Source: Amyloporia xantha (Eukaryota; Basidiomycota; Agaricomycetes; Polyporales; Adustoporiaceae). From it: a stretch of 64,000 bases of DNA. Location: positions 62,001-126,000 of the forward strand of contig JAYKKR010000020.1 in NCBI GenBank assembly GCA_036971615.1. The letters run 5' to 3'. The notes beneath the pieces were generated by a model that saw only the letters and a list, made by a program, of their open reading frames with translations, did no database searches and was not told the DNA's origin. The position numbers and the translations under genes were made by a program. This document shows, piece by piece, positions 32,350-44,772 of this stretch; position 1 is the first letter of the stretch, and each line of letters begins with the position of its first letter.

Positions 32350-33250
32350 GTCAGTATCTGCTGCCGGTCGATAGCACCATGCAATCCCGTCGCAGAGGTG
32401 CGTGCTTGGGTCGATTCTCGATGCTCAGGCCGTCTGCAGTGTCGGCTGGGGCTGGCTGTTCTGCCATCTCGCCGATCTGTCGTTCGGACGGTTCGCCTCT
32501 GCATCAGCGGCTCCGCGTCCGGTCCGCGGCCTCCATTCAGCCCGCTCAATCAAGTTGTATGCAGTGCTCTGTATGGCCTGCGTTCTGGTCTTCCGCGGTG
32601 GACTGGCCGAGCGGCGGAGAGGTACGTGGATAGATCGTGCGTGGATAGATCGTGTTCGGGCATTGATCGGCGGAACTGAAGCTGTGTATTTTAGATCGAC
32701 CCTTTCGAAGGCGTCAATTCCAGGTAACGATGAACCAGATGACCCTGCACACCACCTCAGTAAGTCGTGGTGCCATTTTAATGTGCGGGACGGCGGCGCT
32801 GATGGTGATCTAATAGGGCTGCTCGCACTCCGCAAACACGATCCAGATGAGCAAGCTGATCAACTCGACGGACTGCTCTACCGCTGCGAATGGCAACGAG
32901 GGCTGTGTGGTGATGACGCCATCCACCAGCTCGTACGGTGACACTGAAGTATCTTTTTGTGGAGCGGTGTGTCTGATGGTGCCTTCTCAGGCTTCGCGGC
33001 AGATGGCGGAGGGATGTTCGTTACCGAATTCGCTAGCTCTGGTATCTCGTAAGCTTTGCATCTCTTCCGCTCGTGATCCGCTGGTTATGGCTGGACGGGC
33101 TGTGCGGGCCCTGTCGACCATCTTTTCCTGTACTTTATTTTACTTATTACGTCTTCATCTTCTTGTGGTCACTTTATTCTGTCTTAGAGTCAATAATAAA
33201 TTTGCTATCAAGCAGAGAAGCATTTTCAGAACATGATCAAGATCCTAGTA
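32350..33250. other. Right flank of the KDZ element; no gene recognised
   Basis: The first ~150 bp is a diverged copy of the tandem unit seen at about 12,745-12,900 (shared GCCGGTC(G/A)AT and GGGGCTGGC(T/C) landmarks). The remainder has overlapping open frames without recognisable similarity. Confidence 0.45.
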
Positions 33251-34490
33251 AGCTGAATTTAAGTGGAATAAGAATTATAAGACATGTGTTTTACGTACTT
33301 AGACCAGCATCTAAGGACAATAAGAACCGCTAAGTGAATTTGAGATATTACTGATACACTTAATGACGGCAGTAAGTCTGGGAAAGGAACATAAAAGAGG
33401 TTTAAGGACGATTAAAGTAAAGGGATCGTCTTATTTAAACCATTTGGTCTTGGTAAAGTGTATTATGTCTTACGGTTTCTCTCTGTCATTAGGGCACTTA
33501 CGAACTTATCTAAGGCATTTAAGACCAATAAGACAAAGTTGACATTTGCTGATATACCGGGCGACGCTCATGCTAGCTGGTCACCGGACGTGGGCACCAT
33601 CAATGTGAGGTGCGCATAGGGGCAGGGCATGCAGTTTGGCTTGAAAAGGCAGCGCGCCGAGAGGAGCAGTAAAGGCAGATAGTGGACGATGTCGGAGGTC
33701 GGGATCGGCCGAGGAGACAGCAGTGAAACTTCATTTTTTTCTGTCTCTTTTGGGAAGTTTACAGATTAGGAATGTCTGTAAAAACCTTACGGAAACGCAT
33801 TCAGTATCTCTACCTGCACGACTCGTGATTTTTTCTCTCTCTCGACCAGCATCGCGCCTTTATCCTTTACCGACGTGACGCTGTGTCACCCATTTTTGCT
33901 TCCATGGGCTGTTCTGGCTATTTTTTATGTAACCCATGACTCGATTGATCAAGACGCGGTGTGGAGCTTACAGGTATGTAGTGTCGAGTCTGGGCAGCTC
34001 ACGCACTAAGACGTGAATGCTATCGAGACATGTTCATGATCACCTTGTGAGATGCAGGTGTTCAACGGTGGAAGGCAGTATACTATGCCTAACCGTGCAC
34101 TCGGCACACCCCGCATGTCAGCACCTTTTCTTATATAGTAAATTTGGGGCCCAAAACTGCCTGCTTTTGGTGGGAAAATTGGCTTGCTGACCGACATGGG
34201 GGGTAGGCCGAGTGCATGTGACGGGTGCGGGCGGGCCGCAGTCCGCTGTTGGGCCTTACACTCAGACATCCGGCCTTCCAAACTTCGCAATATATAGATG
34301 CCAACCGTAAGCTTGGGCCTATTGCCATAAATCGTTGGTGAGAGAAAGAAGGGCGATTGGTGGCAGCAGTGCATGTGGAGTCAGCTACGAACACGGCGTG
34401 AGAGGGGGCCCAGGTCTTTTGATGAGTTACTTTGACTCACGCTCTTCTCCCTAGTTTTCCTCATCCTTCACTGCCAGGTTCGCCTTTGCT
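33251..34490. other. No gene recognised
   Basis: AT-rich between 33,150 and 33,550, mixed composition after. A minus-strand open frame at 34,131-34,394 has no recognisable family. Confidence 0.5.
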
Positions 34491-36379
34491 ATGCCCGCCT
34501 CCTCTGGATTTCCCGCCCGCGATTATTCTCCTCACTCTTCCCCTGGGTCACCGCTGTCACCGCTGAACAGCAACAGCTTCTACACCAAGCACCGCAGTGA
34601 TAGTTACGGCGTTGAGACACTACGTGTTTCTGATAGCGTCCCGACTCTTCGTGGGCCCCTCAAGAAAATCAAGTGCGGAGGTACGCACTCTGTCCCCGTG
34701 CTCTGTACAACCAACGCAGAAGATGAGTCCGTAGTCAGCTATCCCCCGGTGATCTTCAAGATCTGGGGTGAAATCGCTGGTGGTAGCGACTTTCCTTACA
34801 ACATTGTTGATGACATTGTGCGTTAAAACAGAGTCTTTCCTTTCACTGCTTATTGCTTTCATCTCAATCTTGCACAAACAGACTTGCAAAGACTTTACGG
34901 CAGAAGACCTCCAGAAACTTGAGGACTGTGCCTGTGAGCACCCAGAACTCTACTCCTTCAAGTAAGTCTATGTCGTGGAATCTCTGTTCATCAGTATTTG
35001 AATAGTGGTATGAAAGGTGGATATACGATAGTGATAAGAGGACATTGACTGCCATGGCCACAACGATGCTCCACTACCAGATTTGTCAAGCTTACAACAC
35101 GCGTATTCATGACTACCACGAGACCCTCCTTCTCCTCCTAAATCCAGAACTATACAGAAGGCTAGGTCTGAGAGTAGCACCTCTGGCCCGTCACCTCACA
35201 GCTCGACGAAAGGTTCAGGGTGGCCGTGGAAATGCTGTCGTTCCTGACTCCGGAATGACCCTTTCAATAGGCCAAGATCAGCACATAATTGAACTTGGCG
35301 AGGCAGCGGTGACTCAAGGATTCCGCTCCGTTAACCCGAATTCACCAAGTGAAGGTGTCATCGACAAGGTGGGTAATTGAAATTGGATACAATCCAGTAC
35401 TGACCATGTTTAACAGATGGCACGAATATTTGGTCGGGAGTATAAGTCTGTCTTTCCCGAACTCAAAGCGGTGTTAGGTTTCACCATTCTAAAAACGGTT
35501 GGCAAGAATTGGACTTTGCCGGGACCGGAGCAGAATTGGGGACCGCTATTCCTTGATACTGATGAGTTTGAGCAATTAAAGACAATGCAGCCCGCACTGG
35601 TTAAAGGGACAGGACCCTGGAAAGCGTGCAAGGAGGGGGATATTGGTAAGGTGGCAGAGTTCGGAGCAGCAGAGGAGCTGCTTTGGATTTCAGTAGGTCA
35701 GACACGCTTCGAAGAATTCCAGGCGCTGGTGTGCAAAACTCCCCAGGCCCCAATCAGGGAGTGGTACAATAAAGGCTTTCTTATAGTAAGGATCTATTTT
35801 TATTGTATGTATATACCACCTGATGTCAGTGAACAGCCAGTCGTTGACAACTATGACGACCCTGCATTATCTGAGGCATACCCTGAGCTATCTTTGCACC
35901 GACAATCATTTATCAATGGCATCGTGCAACAGCGCAAGGACTTGCTTGACTTCATGGGCAATGAGTTGGGTGAAAAGGCACTGGCATACAAAGAGGCTGG
36001 AAAAGGCGACGGTGTAGACCCGAATGAGGCAAAGAGGTTAAGTATGCTGGCGCTAGAGATTGCCAAATTTTCTTTATGCCTTCTTCAACCTGATGACAAT
36101 ATCATGGCGTGCATCAGGCAGAATGTTGAAGGTTATATACCTGCATTCCTTGATGCTCTGAAGAAAGGTGCGCGGCAGACTGCAGAGCAGAGGTGGGAAG
36201 CCAAGAGGTTGATTCCAGTAGCACCGGCAAGCAGGGCTGGGCAGTCGAACAAGCGAAAGGCTGAGGAGGAGATTGATGTGGCGGAGCAGCGCCGGTCATT
36301 GAGGGGACATTTAGACCAATTGGTTGCAGAGGGGACAGAGCATGTGAAGAAGGAAGTGTCTGCTAACTCTACTAACTAG
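34491..36379 (+). CDS. Unknown intact multi-exon protein next to Plavaka
   Basis: Five exons (34491-34817, 34882-34961, 35032-35368, 35417-35785, 35837-36379) splice with GT-AG borders into about 551 residues. The N-terminus is Ser/Pro-rich (MPASSGFPARDYSPHSSPGS). The middle has LKKIKCGGTHSVPVL and VIFKIWGEIAGGSDFP, then DFTAEDLQKLEDCACEHPEL. The C-terminal half is helical with FIFGREYKSVFPELK-like charged segments, ending in a basic/coiled stretch (SNKRKAEEEIDVAEQRRSLR). No signal peptide, transmembrane segment or catalytic motif was recognised. The stop lies just upstream of a same-strand Plavaka transposase remnant, so it may be the accessory gene of that element. Its integrity contrasts with the decayed host genes around it. 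Confidence 0.55.
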
Positions 36380-36389
36380 ATGTAAGCCT

Positions 36390-37024
36390 TGCGTTTGTGC
36401 CTATCATATATATAGTTGGCAGTGATAAGACAACTGTTTCGGTTGCAACTGGACAGAATGAATATTATCCGCTATATATCGGGATTGGTAGCACTCACAA
36501 TAATGTTCGCCGCACACTTGCATTAATCGGTTTCCTGGTGATTCCTAAGAGTAAGTCCGTATTGCACTGCGGAAGCTTCCGTGCATTAATCCTGATTTCC
36601 GATAGCTGATAGACAATGTGCGGACGACAACAAGTTCCGGAAGTTTCATCGACAGCTATTTCACTCATCCCTGTCAAGAATATTCCAGTCTCTGAAACCT
36701 GGGATGACGACACCCGAGGTAGTCCGTTATGTTGACGGACATTTCAGATGTGTTATCTACGGTCTTGGCCCATACATCGCCGACTATCCAGAACAAGCTT
36801 TACTCGCTTGCATCGTGCAGGGCTGGTGTGCTAAGTAAGTCCTATGTCTCATTCAACTCCACCAAGCAGCTCGTTCATCAATGATTTGTATATCTAGATG
36901 CACTGCAAAGAGTACGAATTTAGACGAACCAGGATCAGGTCGTCGATCACGAGCTCACGCAGATCGTTGAAACCTTCGAGCTTGGTGTTCTATGGGATGA
37001 GTATGGACTCGTTGGTGACATAGT
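36390..37024 (+). pseudogene. Plavaka transposase remnant (right copy)
   Basis: Three exons: about 36,390-36,550 (PIIYIVGSDKTTVSVATGQN, EYYPLYIGIGSTHNNVRR), about 36,606-36,837 (FRKFHRQLFHSSLSRIFQSL, YGLGPYIADYPEQALLACIV) and about 36,899-37,024 (RAHADQIVETFELGVLWDEY GLVGDIV). The block order matches Plavaka transposases. The donor GTAAGTGTTCTTTCTC is identical to the left copy and again leads straight into H+-ATPase sequence. The next transposase block (PFTNDFPRADIHEL) is not found downstream; SYF1 sequence stands in its place. Earlier N-terminal exons were not found. Confidence 0.8.
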
Positions 37025-37149
37025 GGTAAGTGTTCTTTCTCTACTCTTATTTCATCCTTTGCCTCTTTTCGATGATCTCACACCCCGGAGCCGGAGACAA
37101 AGCACTGAGGTGGGCGCTCCGACAGGCTGTCGCGACAGTTTCCTGCCTG

Positions 37150-39125
37150 ATTTGGGCAACCGCGGAGCCGGCGCTTGTCGCTATTGTTCTGTCGAACGGA
37201 AAGCACATGCCTCTTGACTGGGAGAATTTCATCGATATCGTCCTCCTTCTGTTCATCAACTCGGCCATCGGTTTTTACAAAGAGCACAACGCTGGTAATG
37301 CCGTCAAGGCGCTCATGGATTCGTTGGCCCCCAAGGCCAAGGTCAAGCGCAGTGGCTTGTGGCGAGAGATCAAGTCGGTCCCGGATGATATGGTTTCCTT
37401 CAAGATCGGTGACATTGTTCCCGCCAATTGTCGTCTGACGGAGGCCATCGATGTGTCGATCGACCAGGCCACTCTCACTGGCGAGTCTCTTCCCGGACAA
37501 GAAGATGGGTGACCAGTGTTTCTCGTAAGTTGATTCGTGGTATCAGTTCGTGTCGAGACGCTTATATTGTCGCGTGCTTCATAGCGGCTCAATCTGTAAG
37601 CAAGGAGAGGCTGAAGATGTTGTCATCTCTACCGGTCCCAACACGTTCTTTGGTCACGCTGCGTCGCTCGTCGGCCAGGATGACGACTCTACCGGTCACT
37701 TGCAGGAGATTCTCGCTCAGGTCGGCTCTTTCTGCCTGGTGACCATCTGTATCTTCGTCCTCGCCGAGATCTTCTGTCTCTACGCCAGTTTTTGTTATCA
37801 TTATCGTCGTGGTCTTAACAACATCCTGGTGCTTTGGATTGGTGGTATTCCCATCCCCATGCCTACCGTCTTGACCGTCACGCTTGCCGTCGGTGCTTAG
37901 CAGGTTGCTAAGTACAAGGCCAAAGTTGTCACGCGTATCACTGCCATCGATGAGCTGGCTGCTGTCACCATTTCGTGCTCGGACAAGATTGGTACGCTTA
38001 CCACGAACAAGCTGACCATCGTTCGCGAGACCGTTCGTACCTACGGTTCCTTCTCGGCGGAGGACGCTATCCTTCTCGCGGCGTACGCGTCTCGTACTGA
38101 AAACCAGGATGCCATTGATGCTTGCGTTGGCGGCGCACTCGGCGACACGGCTCGTGCTCGCTTGTCAATCAAGTTGCTCGACTTCAAGCCGCTCAACCCT
38201 GTCGACAAGCGTACCGAGATCACTTACCGCGAGGAGTCGACTGGCCAGCTCAAGCATGTTACCAAGGGTATGACCGGTATCATCATCGAGCACGCGCAAC
38301 AAGACGGAAAAGATCGAGAACAAGCTCGAGGCCGATGTCGAGGAGTTTGCCATGCGTGGTCTCCGTGCGCTCGCTGTTGCTTACAAGGAGCTCGACCATG
38401 ATGGCTACGGGGGTGAAGGTAATGGCTTTGAACTCATTGGTCTTCTTCCCATCTTCGACCCTCCCCGTGAGGACACCAAGCAGACCATCGACAATGCTCA
38501 GGCCCTCGGTGTCCGCGTCAAGATGGTGACCGGTGACCAGCTCGCCATCGCGAAGAAGCTGGATGTCGTCTCCGCCTCGGTGACCACATGTACCACATGT
38601 ACCCCGTTGTCTCGTGCTAACGTCGGTATTGCCGTCGAGGGTGCCACTGACGCCGCTCGTGGTGCTGCCGACATTGTCCTGACGAAGCCCGGTCTTTCGA
38701 CGATCGTCCACGCTGTCCGTGGTTCGCGTATTATCTTCCAGCGTTTGAGGAACTACTCCATCTACGCTTGCGCTGTCACCATTCGTATCGCTGTCTGCTT
38801 CGCCATCCTTGCTTTCGCGTTCCGCTTCGACTTCCCGCCGTTCATGGTCCTGATCATTGCGCTGCTCAACGACGGGACGATCATGACGTTGTCGGTCGAT
38901 CGGATGCTGCCGTCAGCACACCTGATAGCTGGGATCTCGCTGAGATCTTCTCGTTTGCAGTTGCTGATGGCTTGTACCTCACTGTTTCTACGTGCGTATC
39001 TTCTACGTCATATCGAGTGAGCGCTAACTTTGATTATGATATAGCCAAGATATAGCATCGCGCTCGTGGCTGTCTGCATCAGGACGGACTTTTGCTGGCG
39101 CAAGTTCGGTGTGACGTTCATGGAC
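37150..39125 (+). pseudogene. PMA1: Plasma-membrane H+-ATPase (PMA1-like), second nested copy
   Basis: Begins in mid-gene at [20 protein letters not shown] within the Plavaka intron and runs colinearly through LTGESLPG, GQDDDSTGHLQEILAQVGSF and ILVLWIGGIPIPMPTVLTVT. It is damaged throughout. A stop replaces Trp in VGAWQVAKY (about 37,898). The phosphorylation motif reads CSDKIGTLTTN, where the family has CSDKTGTLTTN. The hinge block after LAIAKK is scrambled and shortened. It ends near VCIRTDFCWRKFGVTFMDGA (39,125). It lacks both the N-terminus and the C-terminal domain. Compared with the left copy it is older or less constrained. Confidence 0.85.
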
Positions 39126-39127
39126 GG

Positions 39128-39618
39128 CGCGCACAGTGCGTCCACAAGGCGACGAAAGTCAAATTCAAGTCTCTGGACGAGCTAGCGGAGACATGGCCTG
39201 AATGGGCAGAAACGGAAATCCGGCATGAGTGGGTGTTCCTGCGTCTATATGAGACCTAATCATGAGCGCAGGAGCTACGACGAAGCGATTCGCGTCATGC
39301 AGTGGGCTTCGGCCATTTTGAAGAACACAAAAATTAATTATCATGATCACGTCAGTGCTCATCGGTCTGTCTCCTTACTGGTCTGACTGAATATCTCTAC
39401 AGACGTTACCGGTGCAAGCTCGACTTTTCCGATCGCTAAAGCTGTGGTCGTTCTCCGTCGATCTTGAAGAGTCGCTCGGCACTGTTGAGTCCGCAAAAGC
39501 TGTCTACGACAAAATCCTGGATTTGCATATTGCGAACGCACAGATAATTGTCAACTACGCAACTTTCCTCGAAGAGAACAAGTATTACGAGGAGAGCTTC
39601 AAGTTAAGAGACAAGTGA
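39128..39618 (+). pseudogene. SYF1: SYF1-like splicing factor fragment (HAT repeats)
   Basis: Directly after the pump sequence, plus-strand exons read VKFKSLDELAETWPEWAETE IRHE, then SYDEAIRVMQWASAILKNTK INYHDH, then LPVQARLFRSLKLWSFSVDL EESLGTVESAKAVYDKILDL ending EENKYYEESFK. This is the HAT-repeat region of SYF1 (XAB2), a scaffold of the NineTeen complex of the spliceosome. Introns are preserved. It carries only about 150 of some 800-900 residues. The junction falls immediately after the pump fragment on the same strand. Confidence 0.85.
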
Positions 39619-39649
39619 AATTTGTCAAATGGTACGTCGGAACTGATCA

Positions 39650-40366
39650 GGATACCTGCAGCGTGACGAAGCTGGAGTCATCGATCTGATGCGTATACAG
39701 GATGGATTCAAGGTTGACACTGGTATAGTCCGTGCCCGCCGTTGAAAGTACCGAGACGGCCCTGGGTGAGGTGCTTGATCCACTTGTTGCCAGCACCGTA
39801 CTTAGTTCATCTTGGGGTAGTCCGCGAACTCCTCGGACGACGGTGCACGGTGTGCACCACGACAAGGCGACATGTCGACGAGTAATCAGATATGTAGTCT
39901 GCCTGCACAGTGTCGAGACTACACGGTGGTAAGGTGCAGGACAGCCGCGACGGCGGCTATCTCAGGTCTTCAACCAAGTTGGCGGGCTGTCACTTGCAAG
40001 TCTAATTATAGCTCCTTGGCGTCCGTCGACTACTTTCTGCATGCTCTACATGACGTCCCCTGCTGGCTTTCCTTCATTCTACGCTAAAGAGGATGTTTTC
40101 TGCCCAAAAGGCTCGACGAGTGCACACAAGAAATACGAGAGATAGGCTGCCTTTCGGCTTTTAATGTACGGCAGTACCTGCATTTTGGCTTGTAAAGCAC
40201 GGTGTGGCGTTTCTCTGCACTGTTCGGTGCCTCGCTCTGCTCCAGTCCAAGTCTGCCCTACTCGATCTCCCACCTGCTTCCACACCAGGCTCTATCCCTC
40301 CTCATCCTTGCCATTCTCGCTCTTCGGCCCATCCCTCGTACTATCCCTGCCTCGCCACTCTCACAA
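39650..40366. other. No gene recognised
   Basis: A short minus-strand stretch near 39,760-39,840 reads like protein (NKWIKHLTQGRLGTFNGG), but I cannot assign it. The rest has only short frames. Confidence 0.4.
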
Positions 40367-43300
40367 GATGCCATTAGGCTGGATTTCGACTCTGCGATCC
40401 AGTAAGCATGAGCATGAGGCGATAAATGCGCCCCGTGTGTATTGTACCCCTATTTCCATATGCGAATGCTAACTACTTCTCGTTCACCTCCTTCCAGCAA
40501 ACCGCAGATGCCCACTCTCGTGAGCCGACACTGGCTGGATTACCCTACGCATCATCTCAATGACAACTTCAGCACGTCCCCCAATGCCTCTACGAGCCGC
40601 CCCGATCAAAGCGTGCTCGTTGTCCGTCCACTACTGGACACTCAAGGACTCTTCCGTGAAGCATCTACCAGCTACACCGCCCACTGCTATGACTCCAGCA
40701 CGTCCGGGCAGCGTCGCAGAGGCATCTCGATGCCTTCCGGTAAGCTCTGCACGCTCCTTGCTGACCATGCCCCTCGCTCATCCACTACCCCCCAGCGCTC
40801 GTTTCGCCGGACCGCGAAATCTCGAATTGCGATCAGAGCGCCTTCGGATGGGGCAGGAAACGCTCAGAGAAGATGGATGACGAACCTACGCACCGTCCGA
40901 TGCCCTCGGATGGACGCCCGGCGCTCATACCCGCCCTCTTGCCAGACGACGAAATTCAAAGATTCATCCAAACTGTTTTTGCAATGGGCGCAGCGCCGCC
41001 TCGTCACTCGTGCAAATGGCCTGGGTATATTCTTCACGCTCATCGAGCCGATGCACGAGAGGTTCCTTGTCACGCCGCTCCCTCGAAGCCGAGCACCCCT
41101 ATCGGATTGAGACCGATCACGCCCGTGACATCAAGACCGGGGACACCATTCGGGTCAAGACCATCCAGTCCCGCCATAATGCCCACCACGTCCAGGATGG
41201 ACCCCAATGGCTGGAGCCCCATGCACTCCCGGCCCACCTCGCCCGGCGCCGATCGGGGCAAGCTGCGCTACTGCGCGGGCAATAGGTCACACCAGGCGAG
41301 CGCGTCGTCCCTCCGCCTGACGATTTCGCGGCATCTGAGCTTCCGCCTGCACCGGCATGAGGAAGACAGCCACCACGAGCGGCTCCACTTCTCCCTCCTG
41401 CACCTGGCGCATTCGCTCTCCGTCCCACATGCGATGTCGTTGGAGGCGGCCGTCGGCGTGTTTGAGTCGCAGCGGTACCTAGCGCTCGAAGCGGCTTGGC
41501 TTTCGCATCCCGACTCACCGGACGTGACAGAGCAGTTCGTGGTCCTGCTCAGCGAGAGCTGGTATGAATTATTGGTAGCCTGCGCAGATATTGTCAGGGG
41601 CGTGAAATCTTGGATCGGTAGCGTATGGGAGAGAAGCTTCGCTCGGCGCTCTAGCATCGAGAGAGATAGGGCGGAGCACTTAGCCACCCTGGCCACTTTC
41701 AAGGAAAAGATCTCACAAGCGCTTGAGCGGGACAGGAAAGATTACAGGTGAATAGGGATTGATTGTTGGCACTATGAGCGTGATTAACAGTGACATCAGG
41801 TTGCGGATCCATACCGCTCTGCATTTGATCTGAACCATGTGGGCTCGCCCGAAGGGACCGTAGAGCCTCCTCAGCATCGATATTTGTTCCATTGCTACGT
41901 ATGTCAGTACCATCTCATACGCTTTTCTTGCATCTTGATCAAAATTGTAAGTCGAACCTTGGCTCTCGCACAATAAGTGCATTGCTCACTCTTACTGCCA
42001 GTGTCAGCTGGAGGCCATCATTCAATTAGAAGAAAATAACAAGAAGGCGAGACTCTAAAGAAGCTGTTCGACTGGAACCGTTATGATGGCTCAGCTGAAT
42101 TGGAACATGACGATGACGAAGACCCAGGTCGGTTTCTTCACTAGATCCCTTTGCTATAGTCTCATTGTTGCTGTACTATTACATGTTATCCCGGGTATGC
42201 AGACAGAGTGAGAAGAAGACCTCGGATTGGCTTCGCGTCGAAACCCCGATGCCTTGCCGCCTGGGAACGTCTTCGAGGAGGTTATGTCGTGGCTCCATGA
42301 TCTTCTCGCAGCACTGTCGGGCGGGAATGCACTGTTTTCCCAGAAGGCGGGACTGGTTAACAAGTTGAGCAGCAAGCCAACCGTCACTAACGTGAAGGGG
42401 ACTGATATCTCAATCCCAGTCATCCTATGTATTCCTAGTTTCCTGAATAGTTCTACCCATTTCGCATATAATTCACTAATTCCATTCTGTTGTGTACCAG
42501 CGGCTGACTCTTCACAGCTGAAAGATTTGTTTGGGGGATGTAAGTCATCCATCACAGAGCAGTGTCCATAGTTTGACCATTTTCATGGGCCAGTTGACAC
42601 TCGCGCGGTTTCGGGGTGATGTGACTTTCGCGCTAGCTGCCCGTCTAATTAGTACGCTTTTGGGCTGCTTATTGGGGATGGTATTATGGTACGATTGAGA
42701 TTCTTGATGCGAAAAGCAGGGCGCAGTACTCAAGGCCCTAATATTTTCATGTTAGGTATATATCCGCTGGGAGGGGAAAAGGGAACACTTATTATTAATA
42801 TGGCTTCGCCGCGATGCTTGGAGTGTGTTTTCCATTCGTCTACTACGGCCGTTTATATTGGCCAGGTCCACCGATGACCAACATTATTTTCTTCGTTACT
42901 ACTGCACTGGTGCGTTAATCAGCGTTCCGACAAGTCTAACGCATCGCAGACTCATCTATTTCTATGCCTAGGTGCTCGGATTTTCATGGCAGAATAAACA
43001 TTTTCCTGTAATTTTTCACTTCTACAGTTTTGATCTTGCATGGGTTCGTATTTTCTTTCTACCACCTGGTTAGAAATTCTCAATATCCTGTCCTTTGGAG
43101 GAGGTTTGTCGTTGTAACGGCCGGCGTCACTGCAGCATTGTGCGTCTACTCTACTTGTATTTGCTATAGATGTCTTACTCAGTCATGCGGCAGTCTTTTT
43201 TCCTTCCTTCCCCCATCCACGACACTTCGTCGGTATCAGCGTGCGATGCTGTCAACGACAGCAGCAGAGCTAGGTACAATGTAATGCTCGATCGTTTCCT

Positions 43301-44140
43301 TTGCGAACACACGAGGTCGCCACGATACGGATAAAGGGGAGATTGTTCAGGCACCGGTGGCCATTCGAATGAAACTGAAGCGATCAGTTGTACTAAAGAC
43401 CAACATCATCTCGAAGTGCGTCATTGTATAATATTGCGACACATCCACGTCTGACTTCTTTTAGTTCTCCCTACGAGGCAAATGGCCAGCTGACCGGTAT
43501 CAACACATCCTGGAGCTTCAAATGTAATGTTCATAGCGAGTGATTCAATATTCTTCGTCCCATTGATCGTCTTTTCCTGCAGGCAATTGACGTTCTTACT
43601 ATCTCATCTGATGTCTGTTGTGGAACATCTGGACCCTGCTTGGTCTCGAGCATTTCTTCGCCGCTCTCGTTTTCTATATGCGGAATTCCAAGGTGCTGTT
43701 CTGGCCGTTATCAGTGCGTACTTCTCGATGCTCGATGGTAAATTATCAGTCACTGATAACTTCCTCTATGGTAGACATGATCTCAACCGCGCTGCGCACT
43801 GGTACTCCTCTGCCACAGATAACGCCATGCCCACTCTTAGATCGTTTCATGGTTTATACGCACGGCCTGAACGTCATCCGACAGGAAGAGGACGACGACT
43901 ATGGTCTTACACGGACGGTGACTATTGATACATTGGAGAATGAACAGTATTGCCCTTGGGACGTTATTGGTTTCGTCAGACTGGTGGCATTGCCATACAA
44001 CCTTCGCCATGGGCATTACAACCGCTTTCGGCATCGTTCTACGCTTGGACAAGCTGATAGTCACCACAAAGGAACTGGTTGGCGAACAGTGCCATATCCA
44101 CGGAATTGGTGTACCCACTTCCGCGCTGCATGCACCTGAC
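40367..44140 (+). pseudogene. ArAE_2/DUF2421-like membrane transporter, degenerate
   Basis: Successive plus-strand blocks match a large fungal membrane protein of the aromatic-acid-exporter-like (ArAE_2_N/DUF2421) type. In order: RANGLGIFFTLIEPMHERF (41,020), LHFSLLHLAHSLSVPHAMSL and AVGVFESQRYLALEAAWLSH (41,380-41,500), DPYRSAFDLNHVGSPEG (41,815), YHLIRFSCILIKI, SRRNPDALPPGNVFEEVMSW (42,230), ARFRGDVTFALAARLISTLL (42,600), LGFSWQNKHFPVIF (42,975), MSVVEHLDPAWSRAFLRR (43,610), then QITPCPLLDRFMVYTHGLNV and GIVLRLDKLIVTTKELVGEQ (43,830-44,090). Adjacent blocks sit in different frames with stops between, more than introns explain. The first membrane domain is missing or unrecognisable before 40,800. 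Family name is moderately secure; order and strand are clear. Confidence 0.6.
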
Positions 44141-44770
44141 TGAGTCCGCCCCGGACGCCTCCAGCGAGCCTCGCAAGTCCCCCAGACGAAATTTGCACTT
44201 GTGTCGTCCGGCGAGAAGGGCTGGCTGCAGAACGCGAATCAGCGACGGAGACCGTGGGCGAAGAGGTTCGGAGCATGCTCACCGTCATCGTCCGCCTGTG
44301 TGGAGTGGACCCCACAGTGTCTGGGCGATGTTTGATGGGTTTCCCAATGGCTGCTGAAAGGGAGCGTCAGTGCGCACGAACGTCGTCGAGGGCCTCCTGA
44401 ACGCACCGGATGGGCACAACGTGTGATGTGCATGCTGTAGGCACGTTCCCTCATGCAGCCTGTGCGTGCGCCCCGAGTGCCCCGAGTGCAGTGGACGACA
44501 TTTGATGGATTTCGTCGTCCGGCGAGAGGGCGGGGGTCGGGGACTTCATCCGGGGGCGTCGGACTGTGTTCACGCTGCTCTCGTGTCTGCTCTGAGCATC
44601 CTGTGCGCTATCCGAAGGCCGTCCAATCAAAGTTCGAGGTTCTGCGAGCCGGCGAAAGGTCTGTTTGGGGCATGGGGATGAGCGCGAGCGGTCATCGTCG
44701 AGGGCCTGGCTGGACGCAGCGGATGGTTTCGAGACATCTTCTTTGTCAGAATCTTTCTGCACGTCCTTGC
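44141..44770. other. No gene recognised; GC-rich with internal similarity
   Basis: Segments around 44,185-44,400 and 44,500-44,740 share GTCGTCCGGCGAGA and GGTTCNGAG-like strings, suggesting an old duplication. On the minus strand a frame (VVRTFMDEDLIRALGPKGKD and onwards) continues past the end of PSY2 similarity but is not recognised. Confidence 0.35.
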
Positions 44771-44772
44771 CT

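Noticed and set aside
31671..32633. Long open frames (up to 320 codons) rich in MAHSAAPCLKAILYPLGRHY-type repeats
   Set aside because: They are translations of the ~86-bp satellite; the unit keeps the frame open in places by chance and both arrays give similar artefacts.
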